Assembly (NCBI GenBank): GCA_030998225.1
Contig: JAPYXD010000608.1
Span: 650,501 to 714,500 of the forward strand
Origin: Diplolepis rosae
Taxonomy: Eukaryota > Arthropoda > Insecta > Hymenoptera > Diplolepididae
Length of the DNA stretch: 64,000 nucleotides
Direction: 5' to 3'
Made by a program: the position numbers and the translations under genes. How positions within the stretch are numbered: position 1 is the stretch's first letter; each line of letters begins with the position of its first letter. The notes under the pieces were generated by a model, which was not told where the DNA came from, did not search any database, and saw nothing but the letters and a program-made list of their open reading frames with translations. This document shows, piece by piece, positions 1 to 10,629 of the stretch.

Positions 1-769
1 ACCTGTATAATTTGATACTGAAGCTCAAATCAATTTTATAATATTAAAGATTATGTGAATTACATATTTTAGATTTTCAATAGTATTTTTTTGAATTAAA
101 AAGAAAAATATACATCTTATGAAAAAATTTTGCAATTCAAATTTGTAGACCTTAATGTAGGAAATAATTTTTCATAGCGCCTCCTTTGAAAATCCGATTT
201 TCGGTACCTGTAGAGCGGGTTGAAATTACGATTTTCAACCCTAGGGTTGAAAGTTGCTGATTCAACCCGCTCCACAGTTACAGCCAATCAGATTCTCAAA
301 AGAGTTGCTATGAAAAATAGTATACATTACTCGAAACAAAACACAGCGAAAGCATTTCGTGTGATTGCAGCCCTCGTTTCACTCGGGCAGCAAACTTCAC
401 ACTCATGCAATCGCTCTGTTTCGCCCCTTGTAATGTAATATACTATTGTAGGATAACTTTTTTTCATATCTCGTATAATTTAACTGGAAAATGGAATTTT
501 TATATTGATTTTTTTTAAGTTTTAACATGCTGTAAAATTTCTAATTTTGGTTCAATCAAAGAATGTTATGAAGATAATTTGTAGAGATTTATGAGCACTA
601 TAAAAAACCAGTATTTGAATTTTTGATTTTTCCAAAAACACAAAAAATGGTCTAGTTTCCTCAATTTTGGTTGGATATAGCTGGTTCACGAACTTGTCCT
701 TACTTTTTCGGCTCCGATAAAGTGTGCCCAAGCTTAGTTCAATCTGATAATTCTATCGAGAGTTATCGA
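1..769 (+). repeat. Left part of an interspersed repeat (target of the R1-like element)
   Basis: This stretch matches, in opposite orientation, the repeat at about 39290-40150. Shared blocks include the start (gatactgaagctcaaa...), the text with 'ttactttttcggctccgataaagtg', and the end near 'aattctatcgagagttat'. The family continues after the retrotransposon at 6150-6310 (GACA microsatellite, then 'catgatgagaatgtaaaa'). A block at about 180-445 is absent from the other copy and looks like a separate insertion; it contains a foldback at 215-270. The short ORFs here look like chance. No protein family recognised. Confidence 0.6.
215..270. repeat. Short foldback (inverted repeat)
   Basis: The sequence begins gcgggttgaa and ends ttcaacccgc, with a second inner pair tcaaccc/gggttga around 'tag'. 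The arms are about 26 bp and imperfect. It lies in the block that the second copy of the host repeat lacks, so it may be part of a small inserted element. Confidence 0.5.
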
Positions 770-783
770 GTATACGACCTACA
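770..783. repeat. Target-site duplication, left copy, of the R1-like element
   Basis: GTATACGACCTACA occurs here and again at 6150-6163, directly after the poly(A) tail of the retrotransposon. The uninterrupted repeat copy (39290-40150, minus) has the related site CACACGACCTACA directly before its (ACAG)n run, so this is the pre-insertion target. Confidence 0.85.
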
Positions 784-1409
784 ACTCCGCCATTGCCGGT
801 CCCAAGCCCGGATGAGAAAGGACGAGGGGGCACACAGACAGCAACATGACACAACACATTACAGCGACACTAAACACAACACACCTAACAACCAAGAGAG
901 CGTTTCGTGGGCGGGCAGGGTCTCGCCGAGGTGAATGCATGAGTCCAAGCACGGAGCAGACGCGTCCTGCAGCCCACCAACGGTAGTAGCCGCAAGGACT
1001 CTGGGAAAACCGCTCACGATCCTACTGCCTGGAGCCAATGTCGGGGTTGAAATCGTGGACGTCCGGGCGCAGGAATGAAGGATTACCTGGTCAGTATTTC
1101 CTTATATCCGACGCTGCGTAGGATAAATCGCACACCGTCTAGCCTGAAGTTCGGGTCAGGTGTCGGGGCGGACACGGCACCGCTAGCTCGATAGGGGTAA
1201 CGTTAAACCTTTAGCATCATTATGGCGCGGGCCTATCCCGTAACCTTTTTACTAGCTTCATTTAATGTGCCGATAGGATCGACCTTCCGATAAGCCGCTT
1301 CTTGGTTTCGGCGCATATAACTAGGGATCTATACAGGCGGGGATAGTAGCCCTACTGCGGTAGGGCTCCCATGATGGGCGAACCGTCTTAAGACACGCGG
1401 ATAATAAAT

Positions 1410-2739
1410 ATGAATTCAGGTAAAAATAAAGGAGATGGAGAGGTGAAGGCGCCAGATGCGCACTCACACACTCCTACAGGAGCTGAGGGATGGCAAGACG
1501 TCCTGCAGCTCCTGAAGGAGCAAAATAAAAAAATGGAAAAGTTAGCCAGGGCCCTCAGCGTTATACAACAGGGTATGCTGAGGAATAACCCTGGCTTCGT
1601 CAAAGACTCGGTGAACAAGGCAACTGAGGTGTTGAGCGGTATGCTTAACACCCACAAGTGCCTCCTGGAGAGCGGGGTGAAATTCCAGAAGAAAATGGAA
1701 TCTCACCCCGCTATGAAGAAATTGGGGATCTTCCAGAGACCACGTTCGGCGTCTCTGGGAGATACCTCAAAAAATCAGGCGAAGGGCGAAAAAAGATCTG
1801 CGCCCTCTCCCCCTCTGGAAAAACTCCCAAGAGGGGGAAGGGTGGCTCTTCGCCCTCTTATGCCGAGGTGGCCACGAGCCAGCCCCCAAGTAAAGAAGGG
1901 GACTGGCACGTGGTCACAAAAAAAAGAAAAAAAAAAGAAAAAAAAAGGAGAAAAAGGCGGAGGACCCTGCCCAAAAAGCGCAGGGGACCACCGCCACTCC
2001 TAAGTCAAAGCGCTCCACGCCCGCCAGGTCGGTCGACGCCATCAAGGTGTCGGCGAAGGACGGCCAGTCCTACGCCGACATCTTGAGAGAAATGAAGGCG
2101 AAGGTCGACCCCCGGAAGGCAGGACTTGAAGTCCTGTCTATCCGGAGGACCAGGAAGGAAGAAGTCCTTCTGGTCCTCAAAAAGGGGGGAGACGTTTCGG
2201 CCTTCCGAAAGGAGCTCGACCTGGCGGTCGGGGAAAGGGCGCTAATTTCAGCCCTGGTCTAGACGAGGTACCTCGAAATTAGGGACCTCGACGAGACCGT
2301 TGAAAAAGAGGAGGTTGTGTCTGCCCTGTGCTTGGCATTGGGCAGACCAGCTTTTGAGGGGTCCTGCAGGCTCTTCACCCGCTTTGGTGGGGTGAAGACT
2401 GCAGTGATCCGGCTAGCTGAGGCAGACGCCGCGCGTCTTCTTCAGCTAGGTAAGTTGAGAATAGGGTGGGTAGAGTGCCGCATTCGCGGGCACGTGGAAG
2501 TCGCCCGCTGCTTCAAGTGCCTTGGGTACGGCCACGGGTCCCGCGGCTGCAGCAGCCCCGACAGGAAAAACGCCTGTTGGAGATGCGGCGCCATGGAACA
2601 CTTGGCCAGGACTTGTAAGGCGCCACCAAGGTGCCTGCCATGCGCAGACAGGGGCGACAAAGATGTCGCCCATGTGTCAGGGAGCGGCTCTTGCCCGGAC
2701 TTCCGGGAAGAGCTTCGGAGGTTCAGTGGCAGGAATTGA
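1410..2739 (+). pseudogene. R1-like ORF1 (gag-like, zinc-knuckle protein), frameshifted
   Basis: A nucleic-acid-binding Gag-like protein of the retrotransposon RNP. The reading starts at ATG 1410 and passes a Lys-rich stretch (1915-1975, long A runs). It must change frame twice between about 1790 and 2050, then continues in the frame of 2047-2739 with one in-frame TAG at about 2260. Three retroviral-type knuckles follow: CFKCLGYGHGSRGC near 2512, CWRCGAMEHLARTC near 2575, and CLPCAD near 2635. This CCHC array is typical of R1, TRAS and SART ORF1. The end at 2739 overlaps the ORF2 start region. The A-run frameshifts could be decay or sequencing error, but the TAG supports decay. Confidence 0.85.
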
Positions 2740-5700
2740 ACTTCCTGCAACTCAACCTCGGAAGGGGGAAGGATGCCCAGGACCTCATGATGCAAACTGC
2801 CAGGGAGAGTGGGGCGGATGTACTGCTCATTAGTGAGCAGTACAAGTGGTCCGAAAACTCTTCTTGGTATCAGGATGCATCAAGGAGGGCCAGCATCCTT
2901 GTTTGTAACCCTGATTTGGGCGTCGGGGACTTCCTGGAGACCGACGCGGGGTTCGTTTGGGTGGAGGTGGCGGGTGTGCGTGTGTTACAGCTGCTACTTC
3001 TCCCCCGGCGATCCCTTCGATGTCTTTGAGACCCAGATCCTCCTCCTTGAGGAAAGCCTCCGTGAGGCCATCGGGCGATCCCTCATAGGGGGTGACTTCA
3101 ACAGTAAGTCGCCCGAGTGGGGTGAGGCCCGCCTTGATAGGACCCCTCCTATCAGATTCCCCAATCTTGGTTGGCGAGATGGTCGCTAGGAACGACCTGA
3201 TCATCTTGAATCAGGGCGGGGAATTCACGTTCAGACGAGGAGCGGGGGGTCAATAATTGATCTCACAATTGCCGCACCTCGCCTCGCTTCAAGGATAAGC
3301 GACTGGTCGGTCCTCGAGGTAATAACCTTGAGTAACCACCGGTGCATCGAATTTACACTAGAACAACGGTGTCAAGCGGTGGATAAGGGCAGGGGCCGTG
3401 AAGGAACGAGCCCCTCCTGGAACATGAGACGACTCAGCAGGGAAAGACTTCGCGAACACCTCGAAGAAACCAGGCTCACCAATGAGCTTGGTTGGGTCTG
3501 CCCTGCTGGATCGTTTGAAGCTACTGTGCGCTCGGCGAGGCAGAAGGTGGTCGCGGCTTGCGACTACTCGATGCCTCGCCGTGAGCGCAGGCAAGCCAAG
3601 GGTTCGATGTACTGGTGGAACGACCAGTTGGCAGCCCTACGTCGAGAATACCTCTCAGCGCGGCGAAAATTCACCCGTTCAAAGGGGGATGCTACGCTGC
3701 ACGAGGCATGGAAAGGGGCAAAAACAGCTTTGAGGTGAGACATAAAGAAAACCCGACTTCAATGCTGGAAAGACTTGATCGGTGAGGTCGAGAAGCACCC
3801 ATGGGGTCTCGCCTTCAAAATAGTCACCAAGAGATTAGTGGCTAGAAGAAAGACCCCGGGCCTGGATAATCCCGATCGAGTCAAGAACATTGTGCGAAGC
3901 TTGTTCCCACACGTGGAGCCGTTCCAAAGACAGGACCGAAATTCCTGCGTGGTCCGGAGCGAAGAACTCTTCACTCTCGAAGAACTAAAGAGAGCGGGTG
4001 GAAGGCTCAAGGCAAACACAGCGCCGGGGATCGACGGGTTACCGAACGAGATCCTTAAAGAGGTGATCGGGATATACCCGGAAATCCTCCTAGAAGTCTT
4101 TAACTCCTGTCTTCGGGAGGGGAGGTTCTTCGCAGACTGGAAGAAGTAGAGGTTGGCCTGCTGAGGAAGGGCAACAAACCTCTAGGGGTTGCCTCGTCGT
4201 ATAGACCAATATGTTTATTGGATACAATGGGGAAACTTCTGGAGGAAATGATCCTACAAAGACTACAGGGTCACATGGTCGGGGAGAACGGGCTTTCGGA
4301 AAACCAGTTCGGATTCAGGAAAGGCAGGTCTATTGTGGACGCCATCAAAGCTGTGGTTAACATCGCCACAAATGCAAGAAAAGGAACTGGTAAGCGTAAG
4401 GGAATCTGTGCGTTGATTAGCATTGACATATGCAATGCGTTCAATACCGCGAGATGGGACAACTGCATCGAGGGGATGATGCGGAAAAAGGTTCCAGACA
4501 CCTGTTGCGAATGATAGATGACTATCTGAGCGACAGGTGGTTGATATACGAGGGCGACAAATGGTCTCTCATAGAAGAGATGACATGTGTCACCCCTCAA
4601 GGGTCGCGGGTGGGTCCACTCGTTTGGAATATCATGTACGACGACTTTCTGCGCATGGACCTACCTGCTGGAACGAGCATCGTCGGCTTCGCGGATGACG
4701 CACTTGTCGTGTGCGCCGCTGACGACGTCGGAATCCTAGAGCTGAGGATCAATGAAAGTCTGTGGCGAGCCAAGCGCTGGTTGGATAGCAGAGGCCTTAA
4801 AATGGCCCCTGAGAAAACCGAGGCTTTGCTCGTTACGGACAGGAGATCCTTCCAATACCCGAGGATCGTTCTCGGTGAGCATGAAGTCGAGTGGAAAACA
4901 AGCATTAAGTACCTGGGGGTGCAGCTGGATCGTAGGCTTAGCTTTGGCGAACACCTAAAGATCGCAGCTGCCAAAGCTACCCAATGTGGAGCGAACTTGG
5001 CCCGGCTTATGCCAAACATTGGTGGACCCAGGGAAGCGAAAAGAAGATTGGTGGCGAGCGTGGTCCAATCGAAGCTGCTTTATGCAGCCCGGTCTGGGCC
5101 AATGCCGTGCAAAACCATGCTATCCAGAAGAAGCTGTTCTCGGCGCAGAGACTTGTCGCGCTGAGAATAGTTTCAGCATATATAACTATCGCGACGAGCG
5201 CTGTGTTGGTCCTGGCGAGCGTCCCGCCAATACATTTATTGGCGGAGGAAAGGCAGGAAACCTTTCAGCTTCGCAAGGAGCTTACGTGCACCGACCTGCA
5301 GGAAATCGCTCGCGCGAAGGAAGCCATCCGCAAGGATGGAAGGCGCAGACTCGTCGTGAAATGGCAGATAAGATGGCATGGTGAGCAGACAGGGAGATGG
5401 ACATACCGCCTGATCCCGGAGCTCGCCACCTGGCTGAACAGAAAGCCAGGGGAAGTCGACATTTACTTGGCGCAAGCGCTCTCGGGCCATTGCTGTTTTA
5501 ACGCGTACCTGAGGCGCTTTAAGAAGAGAGACGAGGAGACGTGTTGCTACTGCGATTTCCCGGTCGATAACGCAGAGCACGCACTCTTCGTCTGCGCAAA
5601 ATGGGGTGTGGCTAGGGAGGTCCTCGGTCAGGCGGTGGGTTCCGAACTTACCCCTGACACGATGGTCCCTCTCATGCTCCAGTCTGAGCGGTTCTGGACG

Positions 5701-5784
5701 CTCATCGAGTTATTCGTCACACTTGTGATGAAGACGAGAGAACTTGATGGGCGTCGAGAGCGAAACAATGGGGAGGGCCAGTAG
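2680..5784 (+). pseudogene. R1-like ORF2 (endonuclease + reverse transcriptase), frameshifted
   Basis: This would nick the target and copy the element RNA. Endonuclease: N-terminal FLQLNLGRGKDAQDL, ISEQY, GGDFNSKSPEWG, then VITLSNHRCIEF, where families normally have SDH, so a catalytic Asp has become Asn. Reverse transcriptase: APGIDGLPNEI, SYRPICLLDTMGKLLE, FGFRKGRS, ISIDICNAFNTARW, TPQGSRVGPL, and FADDALVVC with the catalytic DD intact. C-terminal zinc motif: CCYCDFPVDNAEHALFVC near 5540. Disruptions: frame changes near 2990, 3150, 4500 and 5085, plus stops at about 3736 (TGA) and 4147 (TAG). The final frame runs to the TAG at 5784. Confidence 0.9.
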
Positions 5785-6149
5785 AAATCGCATCGGGGCC
5801 TGCACCCGCGGTCCTGCGTCTCGGGTAGACTTGGCTGTCCGCGTCGTTCGGGGGAGGAATCTGTTTGTTTCCCCACTGGGTGGCGCCGCTAGTCGGTTTT
5901 CCTAGTAGGCGTGTGGCCGCGGATGGAAGTTCCGAGCGAACGGAGGACGAAAGAGTCGTACGCGACTTTAATGGAACCAACCACCCGTGAAGTTTAAAGC
6001 CGAAAGGCGGTTTCGGGGGTGGTGTATTGGTTCGAGAGAGGGGGTTTTTTGGTTTTAACAGGTATGCCTAGACCCGTCCTAGGAGAGTCCTGTACAACGT
6101 CTATAAAAGATTTTCCCATTTTTCCTCCTCACCAAAAAAAAAAAAAAAA
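5785..6149 (+). other. R1-like 3' UTR with long-stem hairpin and poly(A)
   Basis: At about 5970-6034 the sequence reads gaaccaa-ccacccg ... gggtgg-tgta-ttggttc, which can form an outer GAACCAA/TTGGTTC helix and an inner CCACCC/GGGTGG helix. The internal region gccgaaaggcgg can form a small hairpin. The second copy (27785-27850) keeps the stem and reads CGCGGGTGG where this copy reads CGGGGGTGG, giving a better CCACCCG/CGGGTGG pair. A 3' UTR structure read by the reverse transcriptase is usual in this clade; the role here is inferred. Confidence 0.6.
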
Positions 6150-6310
6150 GTATACGACCTACAGACAGACAGACAGACAGACACTTTCGTAAAAACCACT
6201 TTTTCTGACTCAGGGGTTCTCAAAACGTAAAGATTTGATAAAAATTTCGAAAATCTTTTTTACATAAAACATACCTTCTCATCCATGATGAGAATGTAAA
6301 AATTTTATTT
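6150..6310. repeat. Right target duplication, (GACA)n microsatellite and continuation of the host repeat
   Basis: The 14-bp duplication is at 6150-6163, followed by a run of about six acag units. The text then matches the reverse of 39290-39435 ('actttcgtaaaaaccac', 'gttctcaaaacgtaaag', 'ttctcatccatgatgagaatg'). The host repeat therefore resumes exactly after the retrotransposon. Confidence 0.75.
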
Positions 6311-6393
6311 AGGGTCCTACAACGGTTAGTATTCCTTACGGGATATTTCTAGCACTGTTTTAAACTGTCATCAAGAAGTAGACGTTATTATTT

Positions 6394-6643
6394 GAAGAGT
6401 GGACATTCAAAAGGGCGTAACCCACATTTCTGAAATTTTACACGGCGGCACAGAAACGTTCCCATTTCAACACCTCGAGATACAGATTTTTGATTTCCAA
6501 ATCGAAAATAAAAAAATTTCCGATTGGAAAAAATAAAAAAATCGTTTGCGCTATTGTATTGGCATTAACCTCAAGAATTTGTTTCGACAAAAAAACGATT
6601 TTTGAAAAATTGTGGGTTACGCCCTTTTGAATGTCCACTCTTC
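6394..6643. mobile_element. 250-bp MITE with 33-bp perfect terminal inverted repeats
   Basis: The left end GAAGAGTGGACATTCAAAAG... continuing to ACCCACA is matched exactly by the reverse complement of the right end at 6611-6643. ATTT follows the right end and also precedes the left end, a possible 4-bp target duplication. There is no coding capacity; the ORF in it is chance. The superfamily is not decided. Confidence 0.8.
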
Positions 6644-8082
6644 ATTTATCTCTGCAAGCCACTCTGAAGCTATGCATCGCGAGTGTCAGATTGAACGAGC
6701 GTTTGGTAGACAGGAAATTTTTGTGTGTTTAAAAGTAATCTTTTTTTTTCAATGGACTGACTGTTTGTAGCTTTACAAAATGAATTCTTCTCCTGAAAGT
6801 GAGTATGCTGGTAGTATTATATTCACGATATAACCCATTTGATTAGATTAGGAAAAAAGTTTAAACTAAACGTTCTAACTATTTTCTGGACAATAAGTAC
6901 GTTCACTACATTAATTCTGCCATTTATTGATGATAAACTATAAATTAAAAATAACCGATCATCATAACTACATTTTATCGATTTTCATCTGATTTCAACA
7001 GCTTTTCAGCTATATTTTATTTGCAATTTTGTTGCAAAAAAAGACTTGAGATTCGTCATCAGCGGCCATCGAAACCTTAATATATACATTTTGACGAAAT
7101 TTCAACAACTTCTTTGAAAATAAGACCGACATATTTAACCCATTAATGACTAAGAACGACAATTTTTTGACTTATCTTCAAGCCTCATTCTCATGACTGA
7201 AAACGAGAAAATTTTAAACGAAACCCATAGTTCCTTATAGTTTTGGGTATGCTCTTCAAGAATCCGTGTCAAAATTGAGTTTGGTTTAGTAGAAAATCCA
7301 ATATGGCGCCAAATTTGGAGAAAAGTACCAAAAAATCGGGAATTTTTTTTTTCATAATTTTTTTTTTAACCAAAAGAGTATTGGAACTTGATTCTATGAT
7401 CAACGATGATCAGAATAGTTGAACTGCAAGAAAAAATTTGTCTCGCCGATCTCAAATAGCTATACCCTTCGCAAAATGGCGAATATCCAATATGTCGGAC
7501 ATGTAATTTTGAAAAACCACACAATTACCGCAAAACTCTGTACTTATGAGCTTTCGGGATGGCTGATTATGAATTTAACATCGGATTTTTGGAATTAAAA
7601 ATGGCGGAACCAATATGGTGGACATGGAATTTTGGAAACTCCACGATTTTTGCATAACTCTATACTCGGGGGTTTTTGGAGTCGTTGATTACGAATTTCA
7701 AATTGGATTTTTAAAATTTCACAGACTTTCGAGTTGATTTTGATGAGATATTCTGTGTGTTTCCCGTTTCCCCTAATCTTTTAGATACTGCAAATTCTTT
7801 TGTTCCGACTTTATTCTTGCTATCTCCGGCAGCATTGTATATCACGAGAGCATTCACAATTATCTCATAACTTCTTTTTCTCGTCCTGCATCTGAACCCG
7901 AGTTATCGGAGTTAGAATCTTTTAGGTTTGATGCAGTTACTTTTTTATCAAAATTATATTCTTATACATCCACTTTGTACATCACGTGGGAAGGTACAGA
8001 ACGCTTTTTCCGTTCCTGTGATATGGTTCTGAGAATGACAACTACTAACTGAATCTCCCAGGAACTTGGTATATATTATATA

Positions 8083-8839
8083 AAGGGTTTCCCAATAAGG
8101 GTGATATGTTTTGAAATTGAAAAAAAACACTGAATATTCATTCGGAATTGATCGAAATCTTTTTTATTATATTGGATATTCTATGCCATTTATGATTTAA
8201 ACAATATATCGGCCAAATGTCCCCCGAGACTTGAGCCAAAAATGCGCCTCATCAGAAAAGATGATTTTTTGATGAAAATTGGGATCATTTTCAATTGATT
8301 CCAGAGCCCAATCCGCGAACTCCCGACGCAAACGATGGTCATTAGGCTTCAGTTCTTGGGCCAGAATCATCTTATAGGGATGCAGGCCAAGATCCAATCG
8401 CAAAATACGCCAGGTAGTCATCCTGGACAGGCCCAATTCCTGAGATCGGCGTGGCACGGACAATTCACGGTTTTCCTCGATACTGGCCTGTACGGCGGCT
8501 ATATTCTGTGTAGAACATGCGGTACGCATACGATTTTTAGGCTTAGTATCCAATAGAGTAAATTCACTCTCCAACTTATCGATTATTCGACGAATTGAGA
8601 GCGCGGATGGAGCAGAATGACGACCATATTTTGCACGATATGCTCTTTGAACACCGACAAAACTTCTCGAATTTTGATAAAATAATTGGACAATTTCCAA
8701 ACGTTGTGGAAGCGTGAAACTACTCATGATTAAATGGCAAACCTTACTGATGACAACTGACAGCAGAAGTCAAAAATTTTAGTTCAAATCAGCCCGATAG
8801 GGACATTCAAAGTCATATCACCCCTATTGGGAAACCCTG
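8083..8839 (-). mobile_element. Tc1/IS630-like element, internally deleted, nested in the piggyBac palindrome
   Basis: The termini are AAGGGTTTCCCAATAAGGGT at left and CCTATTGGGAAACCCTG at right, near-perfect inverted repeats of about 25 bp. TA dinucleotides lie at 8081-8082 and 8840-8841, as expected for Tc1/mariner insertion. The body carries one truncated transposase ORF on the minus strand. Confidence 0.85.
8197..8727 (-). pseudogene. Truncated Tc1-like transposase (HTH plus first DDE aspartate)
   Basis: 176 residues. The N-terminal helix-turn-helix has the common arthropod form (LPQRLEIVQLFYQNSRSFV...FRAKYG-type). A second HTH (QELGLSRMTTWRIL) follows, then KIIFSDEAHFWL, where the D is the first or second catalytic carboxylate region of the DDE fold. 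Full proteins of this kind run about 300-350 residues and continue to a downstream 'NG..P..L'-type segment. Here the frame ends eight residues after the motif and the TIR follows, so an internal deletion removed the rest. Confidence 0.8.
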
Positions 8840-9079
8840 TATATTGCGGGTAGTCACTATTCGAAAAATAATTGGATTTTAATGCCTGATCCATCTATGA
8901 ACAAATGAATAGCTCCCCAGGCAACGTCGGGTCGTTTGTTTCGGATCTTTATTTGTTTGATGCACTATATTCAGATCGAGTTGTAAAAGATACTGTCAAC
9001 ATTCCGTTGTGAATTGATTGGAAGAGTTTCGATATCAAGTTCCTGGAAGATTCAGTTAATTATTCTTACTACCATCACC

Positions 9080-9298
9080 ATGTCGCAAACAAAACGAAAA
9101 GGTCGTTCTGTTCCTACCCAAGTGCGATACGATGTGGATACATCAAAAAATGATTTGGTTGAAATAATTACCTTGCCAAATCTAGAAGATTCTAGCTCCG
9201 ATAATTCGGGTTCAGATGCTGAATGGGATGAAGAAGTTCCGGAAATAACTTATAAACTAACTTGTAAAACTTACACCAAATATGAAGCTAAACTATAA
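9080..9298 (+). pseudogene. N-terminal remnant of a piggyBac-type ORF
   Basis: ATG at 9080 starts a 72-residue reading frame: a basic start (MSQTKRKGRS), then an acidic Ser/Asp-rich segment (EDSSSDNSGSDAEWDEE). Acidic N-termini are usual in piggyBac transposases, but no catalytic motif is present. The mirrored copy in the left arm (about 7900-8026, minus) has lost the ATG (CATATC for CATGTC) and the frame. The assignment depends on the TTAA-bounded element around it. Confidence 0.45.
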
Positions 9299-9600
9299 GG
9301 AAACCAAGAAACATCCAAGCTCAGAATTTTGATGAATCTAAACAGATTTCGAAATTTTATGTCTGCCACATTAGATCCGCTATACGGAATTCCGAAAATC
9401 CGATGTCAAATTCATAATCAGCTACCGCGAAAGCTTTTAAGTACAGAGTTTTGCGGTAACTGTGTGGTTTTTCAAAATTAGATTAGACCCAAAACATTAA
9501 GGAAATATGGCTTTTGTTTAAAAATTTATCGTTTTCAGTCATGAGAATGAGGCTTGAACATAAGTCAAAAAATTATAGTTCTTGGTCGTTAATGGGTTAA

Positions 9601-10299
9601 TCTACTATTATTTTTTCATAAAAATCAACTTCAGGTTTGGGATCAGCGATACCTAAAATTCTAGATAGTGAATTTTTGTTGATATTTGAGAAGGTTTTCA
9701 TGGTATGGACAGCTTTTGCGTATTTTGGATTATTGTAGTATGATCTTCAGCGTTCACCGGAGTTGGGCAACATCAAGGAACATATAAGCACATATTGAAA
9801 TTAAATAATTTATATGCATGAAAACATTTACTACGCCAACGAAACCAGTAAACACGAATTTTATTCATTCAGTAGCTGCAGCAATAGTCACTTAATGAAC
9901 CTAAAGTATAATCTCCAATTTTTTAAATATTTTTACGCTAAACAGTCTACATTAAAACGATCAAAATTGACGTAGAAAAATTTTAATATGCTTCGGCTGG
10001 CTTAAATAACACTAATACAGATGTTTCCGTGTAATTGAGCGAACTGATTAACCAGTCAATTTCTATGTCTTCAAAACTGACAGTTTTGGAAAATAACCGT
10101 CAACCACGCTAGCAGAGGGTTCAAAATAAAATTAACAGTTTTTTCAAAGGAAACAAAAATTGTCACCACTACAATTTTTTAGATAAATCTTGATTCGTTT
10201 TTAAATACTTTTTTTTTCTTTCAATTTTTGTTTCCTTTTTAAAATTAGATAAAAAACTTTACTTTTACTCATTCAAAAATAAAAATTATAAGTGCCTAC
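9601..10299. other. Ddi1 intronic DNA, no feature recognised
   Basis: AT-rich sequence between the piggyBac derivative and Ddi1 exon 3. I looked on the minus strand for the next Ddi1 exon (protease domain after DSG) and saw none here, nor elsewhere down to base 1. Confidence 0.5.
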
Positions 10300-10554
10300 C
10301 TGAATCGATGAATGCTTTCACAGGAAATCCATTAACTTTGCAATTAATATATAACATAACGACAGTGCCAAAGGTTTCTGGATTATATTCCATAGCAGCT
10401 TCCATATTAGCCTCTATATTTTTTTGTCGAATTTCCTCTGCAATTAGCCGTTGTGCTTCAGTATCAAACGGATCGGCATTCATCATTCTTAGTCGTTGTG
10501 CTTGACGTTCTTCTCGAATCTTTATTTGTTCTTTTAAAACACTTGCAAAGCTGT
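10300..10554 (-). CDS. Ddi1: Ddi1 exon 3 (helical domain end and start of the retroviral-type protease)
   Basis: The protein is a ubiquitin-like/ubiquitin-receptor shuttle with a dimeric aspartic protease fold, acting in the cytosol and nucleus with the proteasome. This exon has 2 + 84x3 + 1 bases: acceptor CAG at 10555-10557 and donor GT at 10298-10299 (G|GTAGGC). It reads [10 protein letters not shown]..., [21 protein letters not shown], then [20 protein letters not shown], closely matching the Ddi1/2 core. The catalytic D-S-G lies at the end, with the Gly codon split by a phase-1 intron. Both ends join in phase with Ddi1 exon structure. The remaining protease exons are not in the window. 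Confidence 0.93.
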
Positions 10555-10629
10555 CTGTCGTAATAAAATTTAAAAAACGACAACAAAATTAACAATATAT
10601 TTTTTTTTACAATTAACACTTCTCCTTAC

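Larger units (their letters stand above)
784..6149 (+). mobile_element. R1-clade non-LTR retrotransposon, near full length, inactivated
   Basis: A GC-rich island of about 5.4 kb in AT-rich DNA. It has a 5' UTR of roughly 600 bp, ORF1 with zinc knuckles, ORF2 with apurinic-type endonuclease, reverse transcriptase and a C-terminal CCHC motif, a structured 3' UTR, and a poly(A) tail (6134-6149). A 14-bp target duplication flanks it. Both ORFs contain frameshifts and stops, so the copy is dead. The insertion point lies just before an (ACAG)n microsatellite. R1-clade elements are known for site-specific insertion, and the Waldo lineage enters ACAY repeats, so targeting is plausible here but rests on one site. 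A 5'-truncated second copy is at 27396-27955. Confidence 0.9.
7135..9600. mobile_element. Palindromic piggyBac-type element (TTAA target), non-autonomous
   Basis: TTAA is present at both edges (7135-7138 and 9597-9600). The termini are inverted: CCCATTAATGAC at left and GTCGTTAATGGG at right, with similarity running inward for about 70 bp and resuming further in. TTAA duplication with CCC termini is the piggyBac signature. Unusually, the inverted similarity reaches the protein start: the reverse complement of about 7890-8066 matches 9038-9220, so both arms carry the same 5' gene end facing inward and no full transposase remains. A Tc1-like element sits near the centre. The right arm is shorter than the left by several hundred bases. 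Confidence 0.75.

Noticed and set aside
1388..1657. Minus-strand ORFs over the R1-like element (also 2442-2795, 2830-3204, 4597-5019, 5236-5580, 27439-27630)
   Set aside because: They overlap well-supported plus-strand retrotransposon coding sequence and match no family.
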